Assembly: GCA_017516075.1 (NCBI GenBank)
Contig: JAFWDS010000017.1
Location: 1 to 63,482 of the forward strand
Direction: 5' to 3'
DNA length: 63,482 nucleotides
Origin: Candidatus Saccharimonadota bacterium
GTDB taxonomy: Bacteria > Patescibacteriota > Saccharimonadia > Saccharimonadales > Saccharimonadaceae
The notes beneath the pieces are model-generated. The model was not told where the DNA came from. It made no database searches and was given only the letters and a program-made list of their open reading frames with translations. Of this stretch, positions 15,742 through 24,964 are shown piece by piece. Position numbers and translations under genes: made by a program. Position 1 is the first letter of the stretch. Every line of letters starts with the position of its first letter.

Positions 15742-17358
15742 TTATTTAAAGATATCCTTAAAGATTTTATCAATCGCCTTGCGCCCAATCGCACTTCCAG
15801 CTGAGCCTAGAATGTTGCCAATCACTCTATCCTTCACCTTCTGGGACTTTTCTTTGGCTTTCTCGGCCTCTCTTTCGGCCTGTACGCGCCTTTTCTCCTC
15901 AGCCCGAAGTCGTTCCGCTTCTGCTTTCTCGGCGGCCTTCTGGGCGGCAATACGTTCCTTCTCGGCCAATTTTGCTTGCTCACTAGCGGCCTTTTCCGCA
16001 GCTTTGTCGGCCATCTCTTGCTGCTTGCGGGCTACCTCAGCTTCTTCTCGTGCAGCATTCTCCGCAGCCAAAGTATCAGCTTTTTGCTGGATTATCTCTG
16101 CAGCCGACTCTGGATCTAGCGCTTCATCGTACTTACCAACCAAGGGGCTAGCATTTATTACCTTATTTCTAGTAATTCCATCTATTGCTCCCATCAAACT
16201 CTGCGGTGGCAAAATCGTCGCGCGCTCCACTATCTCTGGCGCACCCTTGTCATTTTGGAAGGAAATCAGGGCCTCACCAGTGCCAAGCTCCAAAATCGCC
16301 TTCTCTGTATCAAACTCCGGATTCACTCGGAAAGCCTGCGCTGCCGCATGTACTGCTTTTTGCTCTGATGGCGTATAGGCGCGCAACGAATGCTGCACTC
16401 TGTTGCCCAGCTGCGCCAAAATCTCATCTGGTATATCTGTCGGACTCTGGGAAATGAAATAAAGTCCAATCCCGCGCGAACGAATCAGCTTGACTATTTG
16501 GACAATCCGCTTCAATCTGTAAGCCGGCATCCCATTAAAGAGTAAATGCGCCTCATCAAAGAAGAAAACCAATTTTGGCTTATCAAGATCCCCCACCTCT
16601 GGCGAAGTAGAAAACAGGGTGGTGAGAAGCCAGAGTAGAAACGCCGCATACATATCTGGGCTTTCAAACAGCGTTACGGCGTGGAGGATATTAATTACCC
16701 CTCGCCCGTCCTCTGTGGCGAAGAAATCACTCACCTCTAGCGCTGGCTGACCAAAGAAATGGTCGGCACCTTGGTTTTCGAGCGTGAGGAGCGACCTCTG
16801 TATCACCCCAATGCTTTGGGTGGTGATATTGCCATATCTAGTAGAGTATTTATCCTTGTTATCGGCGACATATTGGAGCACCGCACGAAGATCCTTGAGG
16901 TCAATCAGAGCCAGATTCTCATCCTTGGCTATCGCAAAAGCGATCGCGAGGTTACCTTCCTGCGCTTCAGAAAGCCCCAACATAATCGACAGCACCTCTG
17001 GGCCAACAGACTCTACCGTAGCTCGCAAAGGATGCCCCTCGGTACCAAACAAATCCCAAAATCTCACAGGGAACGACTCCGCCTCAAAATCCTTAATTGC
17101 TAGCTTATCTAGGCGATTCTGAATTGCCTCTGTAATTTCACCTTTTACCGCCGTACCAGCGAGGTCACCCTTCACATCGGCAAGAAACACCGGCACCCCA
17201 GCATCCGAAAAACTCTCCGCCATCACCTTGAGGGTGATAGTTTTACCAGAGCCAGACGCCCCAGTGATAATGCCGTGCCGATTTGCCATCTGGGGCAGAA
17301 TCGCGAGCTCGTCACCTTTTTCGGTTTTACCAATTAATAATTTCCCATTTGCCAGCAT
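15742..17358 (-). CDS. HerA-like (DUF853) ATPase with coiled-coil tail
   Basis: This 538-aa P-loop ATPase of the FtsK/HerA superfamily, DUF853 type, has Walker A GASGSGKT (about residues 34-41), Walker B VFFFDEAH (about 264-271), and an arginine-containing segment at LIRSRGIGLYFISQSP. Relatives are hexameric DNA translocases or helicases. Residues ~425-505 form an Ala/Glu/Lys-rich coiled coil. AAAAGGAG precedes the ATG, so it is not leaderless. The glycosyltransferase gene follows within 3 nt, although a functional link is not obvious. Confidence 0.8.
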   Translation of the reverse strand: MLANGKLLIGKTEKGDELAILPQMANRHGIITGASGSGKTITLKVMAESFSDAGVPVFLADVKGDLAGTAVKGEITEAIQNRLDKLAIKDFEAESFPVRFWDLFGTEGHPLRATVESVGPEVLSIMLGLSEAQEGNLAIAFAIAKDENLALIDLKDLRAVLQYVADNKDKYSTRYGNITTQSIGVIQRSLLTLENQGADHFFGQPALEVSDFFATEDGRGVINILHAVTLFESPDMYAAFLLWLLTTLFSTSPEVGDLDKPKLVFFFDEAHLLFNGMPAYRLKRIVQIVKLIRSRGIGLYFISQSPTDIPDEILAQLGNRVQHSLRAYTPSEQKAVHAAAQAFRVNPEFDTEKAILELGTGEALISFQNDKGAPEIVERATILPPQSLMGAIDGITRNKVINASPLVGKYDEALDPESAAEIIQQKADTLAAENAAREEAEVARKQQEMADKAAEKAASEQAKLAEKERIAAQKAAEKAEAERLRAEEKRRVQAEREAEKAKEKSQKVKDRVIGNILGSAGSAIGRKAIDKIFKDIFK

Positions 17359-17409
17359 AAAAAACTCCTTTTTTCCATTTTACCACAAATCCAGTTTCAA
17401 AAACTAGCC

Positions 17410-17682
17410 TTACACCAGCTTCGCTGACGGATGTTGGCTGGCGAGCTTTTTATCAAAGGTAAGTAGTGGCTCTGCTCCGTTGATTTCCGCCATAGTCGCA
17501 AGGCAACAATCCGCAAAGGATAGCTTAGGATGCTCCAAATAAAAAGGGAACACCGCTCTAGTCAGTGACCGATTATACTCAATCACGTCGCAATAATGGG
17601 TCAGGAACATATTCAAATGGTTAACAATTTCCGCACGAGAGAAATGATAATACATCTTTATATCACAAATTAATAATAGCAA
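17410..17682 (-). pseudogene. Truncated PIN-domain (VapC-like) toxin remnant
   Basis: About 80 residues match the C-terminal half of VapC-type PIN RNases: SFADCCLATMAE holds the second acidic cluster, followed by PLLTFDKKLA with the last Asp. The N-terminal half with the first catalytic Asp (DTN motif) is missing. Upstream, the frame runs into AT-rich sequence with no DTN-coding segment and only a TTG start. No VapB antitoxin is adjacent. I read it as a decayed toxin gene. Confidence 0.6.
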
Positions 17683-17751
17683 ACTAAATTAATAATAAAA
17701 ACCACCAAAAACCGAACAACTAAACCGAACACAGACTACCCAGGCAGTATT

Positions 17752-19677
17752 CTAGAAGAACTTCTGCACCGCTGACCTCTGGAACAAAATCGTACGGCGA
17801 TGCTTTCTAGCGTATTTCTCGGCGTTATCGAGTCTTTCTTTATCGCATCCTAGCTTCAGTAACTTCTCCTTGATAGATTTTAGTGGCGGGAATTCGCTCT
17901 CCTCCGAAACCCCTTTGCTCATCGCCACAAACAAATCCGACAGCGCCTCTAGTGGCTCCATTTTTATAGCCTCCACCTCGTGCGAAACGATATTTACAAA
18001 CTGCTCAAAATGACGATCAATAAAATTCAAAATATACTCCCCCACACCAATCGTATTCGGTGTAATCACTAGCGACTCCAGCGTCGACATCCTCGCGTAC
18101 CCAGTAATTCGCGCTTTCTCATCTGTCCGGAATAGCTCATCCATCAAAAGCTCGGCATCTCGCATCTTGCTCGGATAAGTCAAAAACCTACAATAATCCT
18201 GCGGCTCTATCACGTCAAGAATCCGCTCAAATTCTTGTTCCGAACTCAGTCCCTTATTAGCATAACAAAACGCTCTTCTACCCAGAGGCCCAGCATTATA
18301 GCCAACATGTGCGGCGTGTGCCTTCAAAAACTCCCTCACCTCTATATTTCTCTCATCGATGTCATTCAGGCTCATCACAAATCCCAAAGCATCCTCAAAG
18401 AACTTGCTAGCCGACTCGCGCTTGAACTCAAATTCATCACGATGAATCACTGGCCACAAACCTCCCACTCTCGGCCAATACAGCTCATAGATTATATCGC
18501 GGTATTTCTTCTGTACCTTCTCGTCCTCTTCTAGATACCTCCAAATGCGGTCGATAATATCCCCACAGAACCAAAACAGCTCATCTGTATGCGTTTGATT
18601 ATAATCATCATTCGGAATCGTCTCTGCGATATGTACCACTGCCGGCAAAATATCAGAATAGGGAAGCGTATCTTCATGTAAAATATAATTAGCCAGATAA
18701 TACGCTACCGCTTGCGCGTCTGGATTAAACGAATTACCAGGGCGTTCCATAATATCCTTGATAATCTTCGCATGGGCCGCTTTGGAAAACTCCACCAAAA
18801 CCGGCCGCTTAAATAGTTTATCGATACTATCAACATCCGACGTATTCAAACTAGTATGGTCAGACTTAATGGTTTCTAGTTTGCTGTAAGTGTCCACTAC
18901 GTTTTCGCCAAGCTCTTTTCCGATACGCGCAAACAAATCCGTCTCATTTTCTTTGACCATTTGAGCAACGATTTTATCCAGCTTGTTCCAACCAAGTTTA
19001 TTCACAATGTAATTCAAACGATATTTGTAAATCGCACTCGACGTTTCGGCAACATCGTTTTCGTTCAAGATATAATCTTCGCCTGACAGATGTTGCAAAT
19101 GCTTCACTGCCTTGTAGTAATCCATTGCCGTTAATTCTATCCAACCTTGACCAGCGTCAGTGCGCCGAATTTGGAAAATATATTGTTCAAGAAAATAAAC
19201 TATACACTTAGGAAGAACAAACTTATTATTCTCAAAGTATTCTTCTATTGTCTCAATCGGCATTTCGCGTTCCGCAAAAATTGCCACTACGTGCTCGTAA
19301 GCGCCTTTGCAGGAAGCTGGAATTTTGTAGGTTTTGGTCTTAGCCTTATAAATAAAGCTCGCATTGTCATCGTCGCGCGCAAATCTAATAAAAGGTGCCT
19401 TGTAAGCATAGTTGCCAAACCCTGCATAGACATATTCCAACATCTCAGCGTCCTTTAGCTTATCTAGATACGCGCTAACCTCAGCATAAACCTTGGAGTT
19501 CTCTTGATTACTAAAGATATCATCAACTAAATAAAACTTCAGCTCTCCCTTTTCCAGCGTAAAAATCCTGGCCGTACCACACGCCCCCATCGCACCTTCA
19601 TTAGCAAACTCCGCATAGAGAATCTCTTTCGGTTTGATTTGTTTTAGAATCTTTTGAGTTAACTTAATAGCCTTCAT
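17752..19677 (-). CDS. Unknown 641-aa soluble protein
   Basis: I do not recognise a family. The protein is mixed alpha/beta at the N-terminus (about residues 1-130) and then largely helical, with no signal peptide, membrane segment or catalytic motif I can name. The start is set at 19677: TATAAT (19689-19684) ends 6 nt before that ATG and no ribosome binding site exists, which predicts a leaderless mRNA. An alternative upstream start would lie inside the -10 box. It is transcribed alone, downstream of the divergent HD-protein promoter, and has no nearby partner pointing to a pathway. Confidence 0.65.
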   Translation of the reverse strand: MKAIKLTQKILKQIKPKEILYAEFANEGAMGACGTARIFTLEKGELKFYLVDDIFSNQENSKVYAEVSAYLDKLKDAEMLEYVYAGFGNYAYKAPFIRFARDDDNASFIYKAKTKTYKIPASCKGAYEHVVAIFAEREMPIETIEEYFENNKFVLPKCIVYFLEQYIFQIRRTDAGQGWIELTAMDYYKAVKHLQHLSGEDYILNENDVAETSSAIYKYRLNYIVNKLGWNKLDKIVAQMVKENETDLFARIGKELGENVVDTYSKLETIKSDHTSLNTSDVDSIDKLFKRPVLVEFSKAAHAKIIKDIMERPGNSFNPDAQAVAYYLANYILHEDTLPYSDILPAVVHIAETIPNDDYNQTHTDELFWFCGDIIDRIWRYLEEDEKVQKKYRDIIYELYWPRVGGLWPVIHRDEFEFKRESASKFFEDALGFVMSLNDIDERNIEVREFLKAHAAHVGYNAGPLGRRAFCYANKGLSSEQEFERILDVIEPQDYCRFLTYPSKMRDAELLMDELFRTDEKARITGYARMSTLESLVITPNTIGVGEYILNFIDRHFEQFVNIVSHEVEAIKMEPLEALSDLFVAMSKGVSEESEFPPLKSIKEKLLKLGCDKERLDNAEKYARKHRRTILFQRSAVQKFF

Positions 19678-19801
19678 AACTCTATTATACCTCATATATC
19701 TATAATATGGGGTATAAAAAGCTAATAAAACTCTAATTAATCGTTTTTTTGTGCAGAGCTGTCGTTTGACTTTTTAAACTAAACCATTATAATTTACCTA
19801 G

Positions 19802-21433
19802 ATGAACGAAAAATTATCAAGTAGGAGAGAGGCCGCGTCGGTCGAATACGAACAGACCAAACAATATCAGGCGATGCAATACTTAAACCAAGTTGGTGTC
19901 GTAAAAAGAGTCAACCAAATTGGTCTATTTCATGGTCGGGATGGCGATGGCACTGGTGGGTGGCAAGTAGATCCGGATTTCGATAACTCCGACAACAACA
20001 CCGGGCACCATAACATCAATAAGCGTTCCGCTTTGAACACTTCCGATCTTGGCACCGCACACGAATTTTCTGTAGCAAGGTCGCAAGGCACTACAGCTGT
20101 TGCCGAAATTTATCATATTGTCTCGGAGGACCCCGACGCAGCTATCATAGACGAAGACAATTTTGCTAGACTTACTCGTAGTCAAAAAGCCAATGTCAAT
20201 AAAGCTATCGCAGCGACTTTAATTGGTGTAACCAACGGAGCTCCGCTAAGCTTTGAAGAGAGGCACGCGCTGGACAGATACAAGAAGAAAGACTTCCAAA
20301 ACCAATATGGCTTAATGTTTAGCGAAGAAGTTGGTCAATTCTCTCAAAAACTAGGCCTTAGTAGTAATGTCACTGGACATGTTGGTTCGACTATTAATAC
20401 TATCGAGTTTCTCAAAACTGGTCATCTTCAAGAACTCTGTAATGCTTTTATGGACAAAAAACCATCTATAATAACATCAGCTGGCGATGGTAGGATTCAT
20501 GCCGCGCCTATCAACCACGAGTATCTTGCAAATTGGTTCAGGAAAAACCACATCGTTGGGTATAAAAGAAAGGTACAATCCGCTACACTACGCGGTCAAC
20601 ATATTGATAACTATATGCTATTTGATTTAGAGAAGGTCAACACTGAGCAAGAAATCGAAAAAAGACAAAGAGAAAGAGATCAGCGATATAGCGAAATCGA
20701 TTCCGCCATCAAGAGACACAAAGACAAAAGTCCTAATTATTTTGCAAACTATCTTTCCAAAAACCTCTATATCAGCCCCAGGGATATCGTTAAACTTGCA
20801 AAACTCACCAAAGGGTTCAAAGAAGTCTTCGAATCTGACACGGGTAATTGGGAAAAGTTCAAACTCGAAGAACACACCGAAACTGTCCTACGGGTCTTTG
20901 ATGATAATTACGCCGATTATTTGCCGGCTTCCGTCATCCCGCTAATGCGAATGGCGCTATTAGTGCATGATCTTGGCAAGCCAGAAGCCGCCAGGAATCA
21001 GGACAAAGCCAATCAAAAACAATACAATCTATTTTATGCTGATAAATTTCTCAAATCCAACAATGTTAGTATTGATGAGCCGACCGCCAAGCTAATTAAA
21101 ACTATGATCGGCGAAGGCATGAAGTGGACAGAGCGCTGGATGATCAGAAGAGACAGAAGTAGCGGCACGCAGTTTTACGATTTTTGTGCCAGGACTATGA
21201 AAGAATACTTAGGCACAAATCGTGTTAATCAAAAAACCATTTTCGCTTTCAGGAATATGCTCGAAATTCTACAAACTTGCGATAGTGCCGCTTATACCAC
21301 TATGGCAGTCACGCGGTCGGCGGACGGCATCGTGTACAGAAACTACGGCTCATTCAATGATACATTCAAACCCAATGGCACACCTGATTCATTCCAGAGA
21401 TTAATCGGTCGTCGCGCCAGAATAAAGGATTAA
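19802..21433 (+). CDS. HD-domain protein (phosphohydrolase-like)
   Basis: In this 543-aa protein the HD signature appears at HTETVL (about residue 360) and MALLVHDLGKPEA (about 381-393), which bind the metal of HD phosphohydrolases. The N-terminal ~240 residues carry no motif I know; a Lys/Arg/Glu-rich helix spans ~270-310. The substrate (nucleotide, cyclic dinucleotide or RNA) is open. The promoter TTGACT (19772-19777), 16-nt spacer plus TATAAT (19788-19793) puts the transcript start at or one base before the ATG, so it is probably leaderless. The exporter gene begins 5 nt after the stop. Confidence 0.7.
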   Translation: MNEKLSSRREAASVEYEQTKQYQAMQYLNQVGVVKRVNQIGLFHGRDGDGTGGWQVDPDFDNSDNNTGHHNINKRSALNTSDLGTAHEFSVARSQGTTAVAEIYHIVSEDPDAAIIDEDNFARLTRSQKANVNKAIAATLIGVTNGAPLSFEERHALDRYKKKDFQNQYGLMFSEEVGQFSQKLGLSSNVTGHVGSTINTIEFLKTGHLQELCNAFMDKKPSIITSAGDGRIHAAPINHEYLANWFRKNHIVGYKRKVQSATLRGQHIDNYMLFDLEKVNTEQEIEKRQRERDQRYSEIDSAIKRHKDKSPNYFANYLSKNLYISPRDIVKLAKLTKGFKEVFESDTGNWEKFKLEEHTETVLRVFDDNYADYLPASVIPLMRMALLVHDLGKPEAARNQDKANQKQYNLFYADKFLKSNNVSIDEPTAKLIKTMIGEGMKWTERWMIRRDRSSGTQFYDFCARTMKEYLGTNRVNQKTIFAFRNMLEILQTCDSAAYTTMAVTRSADGIVYRNYGSFNDTFKPNGTPDSFQRLIGRRARIKD

Positions 21434-21438
21434 ATAAT

Positions 21439-21927
21439 ATGTTTTGGAAAATTTTCATAGTTTTGCTAATATCAATGGTGCCCCTGATTGAACTTCGCGG
21501 CGCCATTCCGGTTGCCGTCGGGATGGATCTTGGTCTTCCAGAATGGCTCGTTCTCATCGTCGCCATCATCGGCAATATTATCCCCGTGCCCATCATCTAC
21601 TTTTTTGCACGCAAAGTTTTAAACTGGGGAGTCAAATGCAAATGGAAACCTTTCAAAAAATTCTGTAATTTCTGCCTCAAAAAAGGCGAAAAAGGTGGCG
21701 AGAAACTATTACAGAAAACAGGGAAATATGGTACCTATTTTGCGCTATTTCTTTTTGTCGCCATTCCGCTGCCTGGCACAGGCGCCTGGACCGGCACTCT
21801 TGCTGCCAGTGTTTTAAACCTTGATTTCAAGAAAACCATGATTGCTATCGTCGCCGGCGTTTTGCTCGCTGGCCTCATTATGTTAGCTATCTCGCTCGGC
21901 CTTTTCAAAGTCATGTTTGGTGGATAA
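21439..21927 (+). CDS. Putative small multidrug export protein
   Basis: This 162-aa membrane protein has four hydrophobic segments. Its N-terminus (LISMVPLIELRGAIPVA) and central PLPGTGAWTG match the small multi-drug export family (Pfam sm_multidrug_ex, related to DedA-like folds). The transported compound is not known with confidence for the family. It starts 5 nt after the HD gene with no ribosome binding site of its own, so translational coupling is likely. Confidence 0.75.
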   Translation: MFWKIFIVLLISMVPLIELRGAIPVAVGMDLGLPEWLVLIVAIIGNIIPVPIIYFFARKVLNWGVKCKWKPFKKFCNFCLKKGEKGGEKLLQKTGKYGTYFALFLFVAIPLPGTGAWTGTLAASVLNLDFKKTMIAIVAGVLLAGLIMLAISLGLFKVMFGG

Positions 21928-22016
21928 GTTTTTTAAAAATTTATGGCAAAATTTAAAACGCATGTGCTATAATTAATACATTAGTTTTAAACATTAGAGG
22001 AGGCAATAGGAGGTAA

Positions 22017-24302
22017 ATGAAAAACAAACTAATCATGCTAAAGCTCGCCTTGCGAAACTATAGCAAAAACGGCAAGCTTTTTGTCGGCGTTTTTGCGTTC
22101 ACGCTTTTAGGCTTATCTCTACTTATCCCCAAAATCAGTATTCATGCCGACCCGACCGAAGGGCCAGAACCAATTTTTTCTATCGATTACGATTTCAATG
22201 GTGGCACTAAAGCTGGCGAGGGCACATACCACGAAGAATCCGTCGGTGTAGGCATGGAACTCTCGGAAGAAAGCCTTATCAATCTTCTTGGTGTTACAGC
22301 TCCTGCAGACCAAGTGCTAAATTATATTACAATCAATGACGAACCTTTCAATGTGGGTGACGGTTTCATGCTAGACAGAAATATTGTCATAAAATACTTC
22401 TGGCGTGAAGACACCGGTGTCATGTATACAGTCACTTTTGACCCGAATGGTGGCACCCCAACCGAAAGCTACCAGGTTCCGCCCGAAGTCCCCGCCGGTC
22501 AAACCTTTATCTTCAACGCACCAGACGAAACTCAAGTTATTCCTCCAGAAAACAAAGAGTTTGACGCTTTTGAAATAAACGGCGAAAGACGTGAGAATGG
22601 CTATATCTTTACAATGAATCAAAATTCCACCTTCAAGTTATTATGGCGTGATATTCAGTCTGGAGGTTTCAACCGAAACGATTACACTACTATCGAAATC
22701 GGTGGCGGTGCTACCTCTATCACTGAGGCCGATGGTGACGACACGACTGTTATGGTAACCTACGAGCACGGCAGTGTTACCATTCTTGGTACCGACCTCT
22801 ACTCAGATACCACACCAAATGGCAATGGTAACTTCGAGATCTATGCCCTAGGCGATGTTGCTATCACTGCTACTGCAAATGAAAACTACACCGCTAGCCT
22901 CTTTGATAGCGGCACAAGATTAGATACTCTTACCCAAGAATACCAAAACCTTACCCCCGGTGAGTATAGGCGTATTGACGCAGAATTTAGCGAAGAAGGC
23001 CAAGCCCCTGGTCAAGATTACGAAGACATTTCCTTTAATCTTCACTGGGTTGGCACATACATTAACGTCTGGATCAACAATCGAGAGGTTATGCCAGAAA
23101 GCCAAGATTACACCTCCCCAGAGTTTACATTCGATGATGTAGTTGTTAATTCGGCTGGCTACACTGATCCCGCAGAGACTAATGTTATCCGCTTACTGAG
23201 TCGTTTTGGCGACCCAGTTGCTACCGAATACACTATCAACGGCACAGTTTACAATGCGGAAAACGAAAATGTCACCGTGGATGACAATGATGGTAGTTGG
23301 CTTGTCACCGTACCGGGCTCGCCTACTTACACCATTAGCGGCACTGGTGACTCAAGTATTGCAGTTCCGCGCACTATCATTTGGGCCAATGTTGATGCCG
23401 ACCATAACGCCGAAAATTTTGAAGAAGACATGTTGCTTGAGCACGGTCGCGCCAAAGTCATTGCTATCTATGATGGCGAGACACAAGTTGCTGGCGAAAC
23501 CGACGTTGACGAAACTGGCATGGGCTGGGTCCAGGTCATACCAGGACACCAAGTCGTCTTTGAATTTGTCCCAGAGTACGGCTATCAGCTTACTAGCGTA
23601 GAAGCCAATGGTTTAGCCCTGGAGCCACAAGATACCATGAACCAATACATTTTCGAAATGCCCGACACTAATGTTCACTTCTCAGCCACTTTTACAAGAA
23701 CAGAGGATGTCTTAGAAGCTAACTCCGAGAAAATCACCAGTGGTTCCATTGTGCTAAATGGTGGTCTTGAAGGTGGTTCTGCTCAATTAACTGTTAATGA
23801 TGTTGAGCTCAGCCCCGACAAGATCGTTGGCTTCGAAAACGCTGCAGGCGACTACACCATTACTAGCTTCCTAGACATTGACCTCTACAACATCTTCCAA
23901 AAAGCCAACTCGGACGAAGATGAAGTCTGGTCCAACAAAATCGACGAGCTCGATGAAGAAGCTGTTATTACGATTCAGCTAGCAGAGGGAATTGATGCCA
24001 GTAGTATTGTGATTGTACACAATATCCACGATGGCGAAGAGTACGAAATCATCGAAATTGATTCCTATGATCCAGAAACCAATACTATTACCTTTAGAAC
24101 TAAGTCCTTCTCGAATTATGCTATTGCGACGTCGGATGCTGTCGTACCGGCAACCGATGGTTCGGAATCATCCGCGGCCTCTCCGGAAACCGGTGCAATG
24201 CCTACCGAGAGTGGTTCTGCTACTGCAGTAATCGCTGGATTATTCCTAGCCCCTATCTTGATAGTGGGCTTCGCCGTAGTACGCGCCGAAAAGAAGAAAT
24301 AA
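22017..24302 (+). CDS. Secreted surface protein with SPETG C-terminal anchor
   Basis: This 761-aa exported protein has a signal peptide or anchor at residues ~20-42 ending in ISIHA, then beta-rich extracellular modules, including an InlB-B-repeat-like YTVTFDPNGGTP near residue 140 and a late segment with repeated Gly and Val. The C-terminus reads SPETG, then a Ser/Thr linker, a ~20-residue hydrophobic helix and a KKK tail, the architecture of sortase substrates with a variant LPxTG box. It is probably displayed on the cell surface, perhaps in host contact. Two GGAGG sites precede the ATG, with TATAAT ~45 nt upstream and a terminator at 24317-24344. Confidence 0.75.
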   Translation: MKNKLIMLKLALRNYSKNGKLFVGVFAFTLLGLSLLIPKISIHADPTEGPEPIFSIDYDFNGGTKAGEGTYHEESVGVGMELSEESLINLLGVTAPADQVLNYITINDEPFNVGDGFMLDRNIVIKYFWREDTGVMYTVTFDPNGGTPTESYQVPPEVPAGQTFIFNAPDETQVIPPENKEFDAFEINGERRENGYIFTMNQNSTFKLLWRDIQSGGFNRNDYTTIEIGGGATSITEADGDDTTVMVTYEHGSVTILGTDLYSDTTPNGNGNFEIYALGDVAITATANENYTASLFDSGTRLDTLTQEYQNLTPGEYRRIDAEFSEEGQAPGQDYEDISFNLHWVGTYINVWINNREVMPESQDYTSPEFTFDDVVVNSAGYTDPAETNVIRLLSRFGDPVATEYTINGTVYNAENENVTVDDNDGSWLVTVPGSPTYTISGTGDSSIAVPRTIIWANVDADHNAENFEEDMLLEHGRAKVIAIYDGETQVAGETDVDETGMGWVQVIPGHQVVFEFVPEYGYQLTSVEANGLALEPQDTMNQYIFEMPDTNVHFSATFTRTEDVLEANSEKITSGSIVLNGGLEGGSAQLTVNDVELSPDKIVGFENAAGDYTITSFLDIDLYNIFQKANSDEDEVWSNKIDELDEEAVITIQLAEGIDASSIVIVHNIHDGEEYEIIEIDSYDPETNTITFRTKSFSNYAIATSDAVVPATDGSESSAASPETGAMPTESGSATAVIAGLFLAPILIVGFAVVRAEKKK

Positions 24303-24316
24303 TCTTAAAAGACCTT

Positions 24317-24344
24317 AAAAAAGCAGGCATACACCTGCTTTTTT
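24317..24344 (+). terminator. Intrinsic terminator
   Basis: AAAAAAGCAGG catacac CCTGCTTTTTT, downstream of the surface protein gene. It is symmetric, so it could work in both directions. Confidence 0.85.
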
Positions 24345-24349
24345 CACGT

Positions 24350-24491
24350 AGCTGGGACTGGACATCGGGTGTTCACTACGCTCACACCCTCGCTCGCATC
24401 GTCGTCTCAGAAAAAGAAAAGCAAGCTTTTCTTTTTCGCTCGTCTCCTCGCTCGCCGAACCAGCTTCGCTGGTTCTCGCCCAGCCCCAGCT
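24350..24491. repeat. 142-bp multi-tier palindrome
   Basis: Outer arms AGCTGGGACTGG and CCAGCCCCAGCT enclose GGGTGT/ACACCC, a perfect 13-bp hairpin GAAAAAGAAAAGC/GCTTTTCTTTTTC (24410-24437) and GAACCAGC ttc GCTGGTTC. There is no reading frame. It lies between the surface-protein terminator and the palindrome next to tRNA-Asn. Confidence 0.7.
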
Positions 24492-24500
24492 CCAGAAGTG

Positions 24501-24619
24501 CCAAGAAAATTTCGAAATTAGAAGCCGCCAAGGTGGTATTTTCTCATGCCGAAGTGCGTCTAATGGACGAGCGAGGCATGAAAAATGCCGCATTGGCGGC
24601 TTCTAACTCGAAATTTTGG
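24501..24619. repeat. 119-bp palindrome abutting tRNA-Asn
   Basis: Arms 24501-24531 and 24593-24619 pair over ~25 bp with small mismatches. An inner stem ATTTTCTCATGCC/GGCATGAAAAAT and a small CGTC/GACG hairpin follow. The right arm includes the tRNA CCA end (24617-24619), so on the - strand the structure starts exactly at the tRNA 3' end and may terminate or process it. Confidence 0.7.
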
Positions 24620-24691
24620 CTCCCGGGACTGGACTCGAACCAGCAACCTCGAAGTTAACAGCTTCTTGCTCCACCATTGAGCTACCCGGGA
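24617..24691 (-). tRNA. tRNA-Asn(GTT)
   Basis: This 75-nt cloverleaf has acceptor TCCCGGG/CCCGGGA, anticodon loop CTGTTAA (GTT), T loop TTCGAGT, discriminator G and encoded CCA. The anticodon stem has one mismatch at 27-43. A TATAAT-like box lies about 20 nt upstream on the - strand. Confidence 0.93.
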
Positions 24692-24796
24692 TTAATGAAC
24701 GTACCCCTATTATAGCATATTTTCTCAAAATGTGATACAATAATATGAGATTGTATTTGTTTTTAAAATATGGGATTTCGTGAGCATTGGTTAAAC

Positions 24797-24900
24797 CCAA
24801 GAAAGTTTTTATGGAATTTAGGAAAATTTGACTCGCGAGCCCTGAAGAGAGCCGCGAGACGAGCAAATTTTCCGTTAAAATTTCATAAAAACCTTCCTGG
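24797..24900 (+). promoter_or_regulatory. Long hairpin in the infB leader
   Basis: GTTTTTATGGAATTT pairs with AAATTTCATAAAAAC, GGAAAATTTG with CAAATTTTCC and CTCGCG with CGCGAG, giving a nearly continuous ~95-nt hairpin. A TACAAT box near 24736 could start transcription ~60 nt upstream of it. It leaves the AAAGGAG ribosome binding site of infB free. Confidence 0.6.
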
Positions 24901-24964
24901 CGTACAGCGAAGCGCGAACGAAATATTATATTTTAAAAACAGAACAATAATAGAAAGGAGAGAG

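Noticed and set aside
17410-17682. Intact VapC toxin
   Set aside because: The N-terminal half with the first catalytic Asp is missing and no antitoxin lies beside it.
24770-24964. N-terminal extension of infB
   Set aside because: It would translate the leader hairpin; the internal ATG at 24965 has a strong ribosome binding site and gives the usual IF-2 start.
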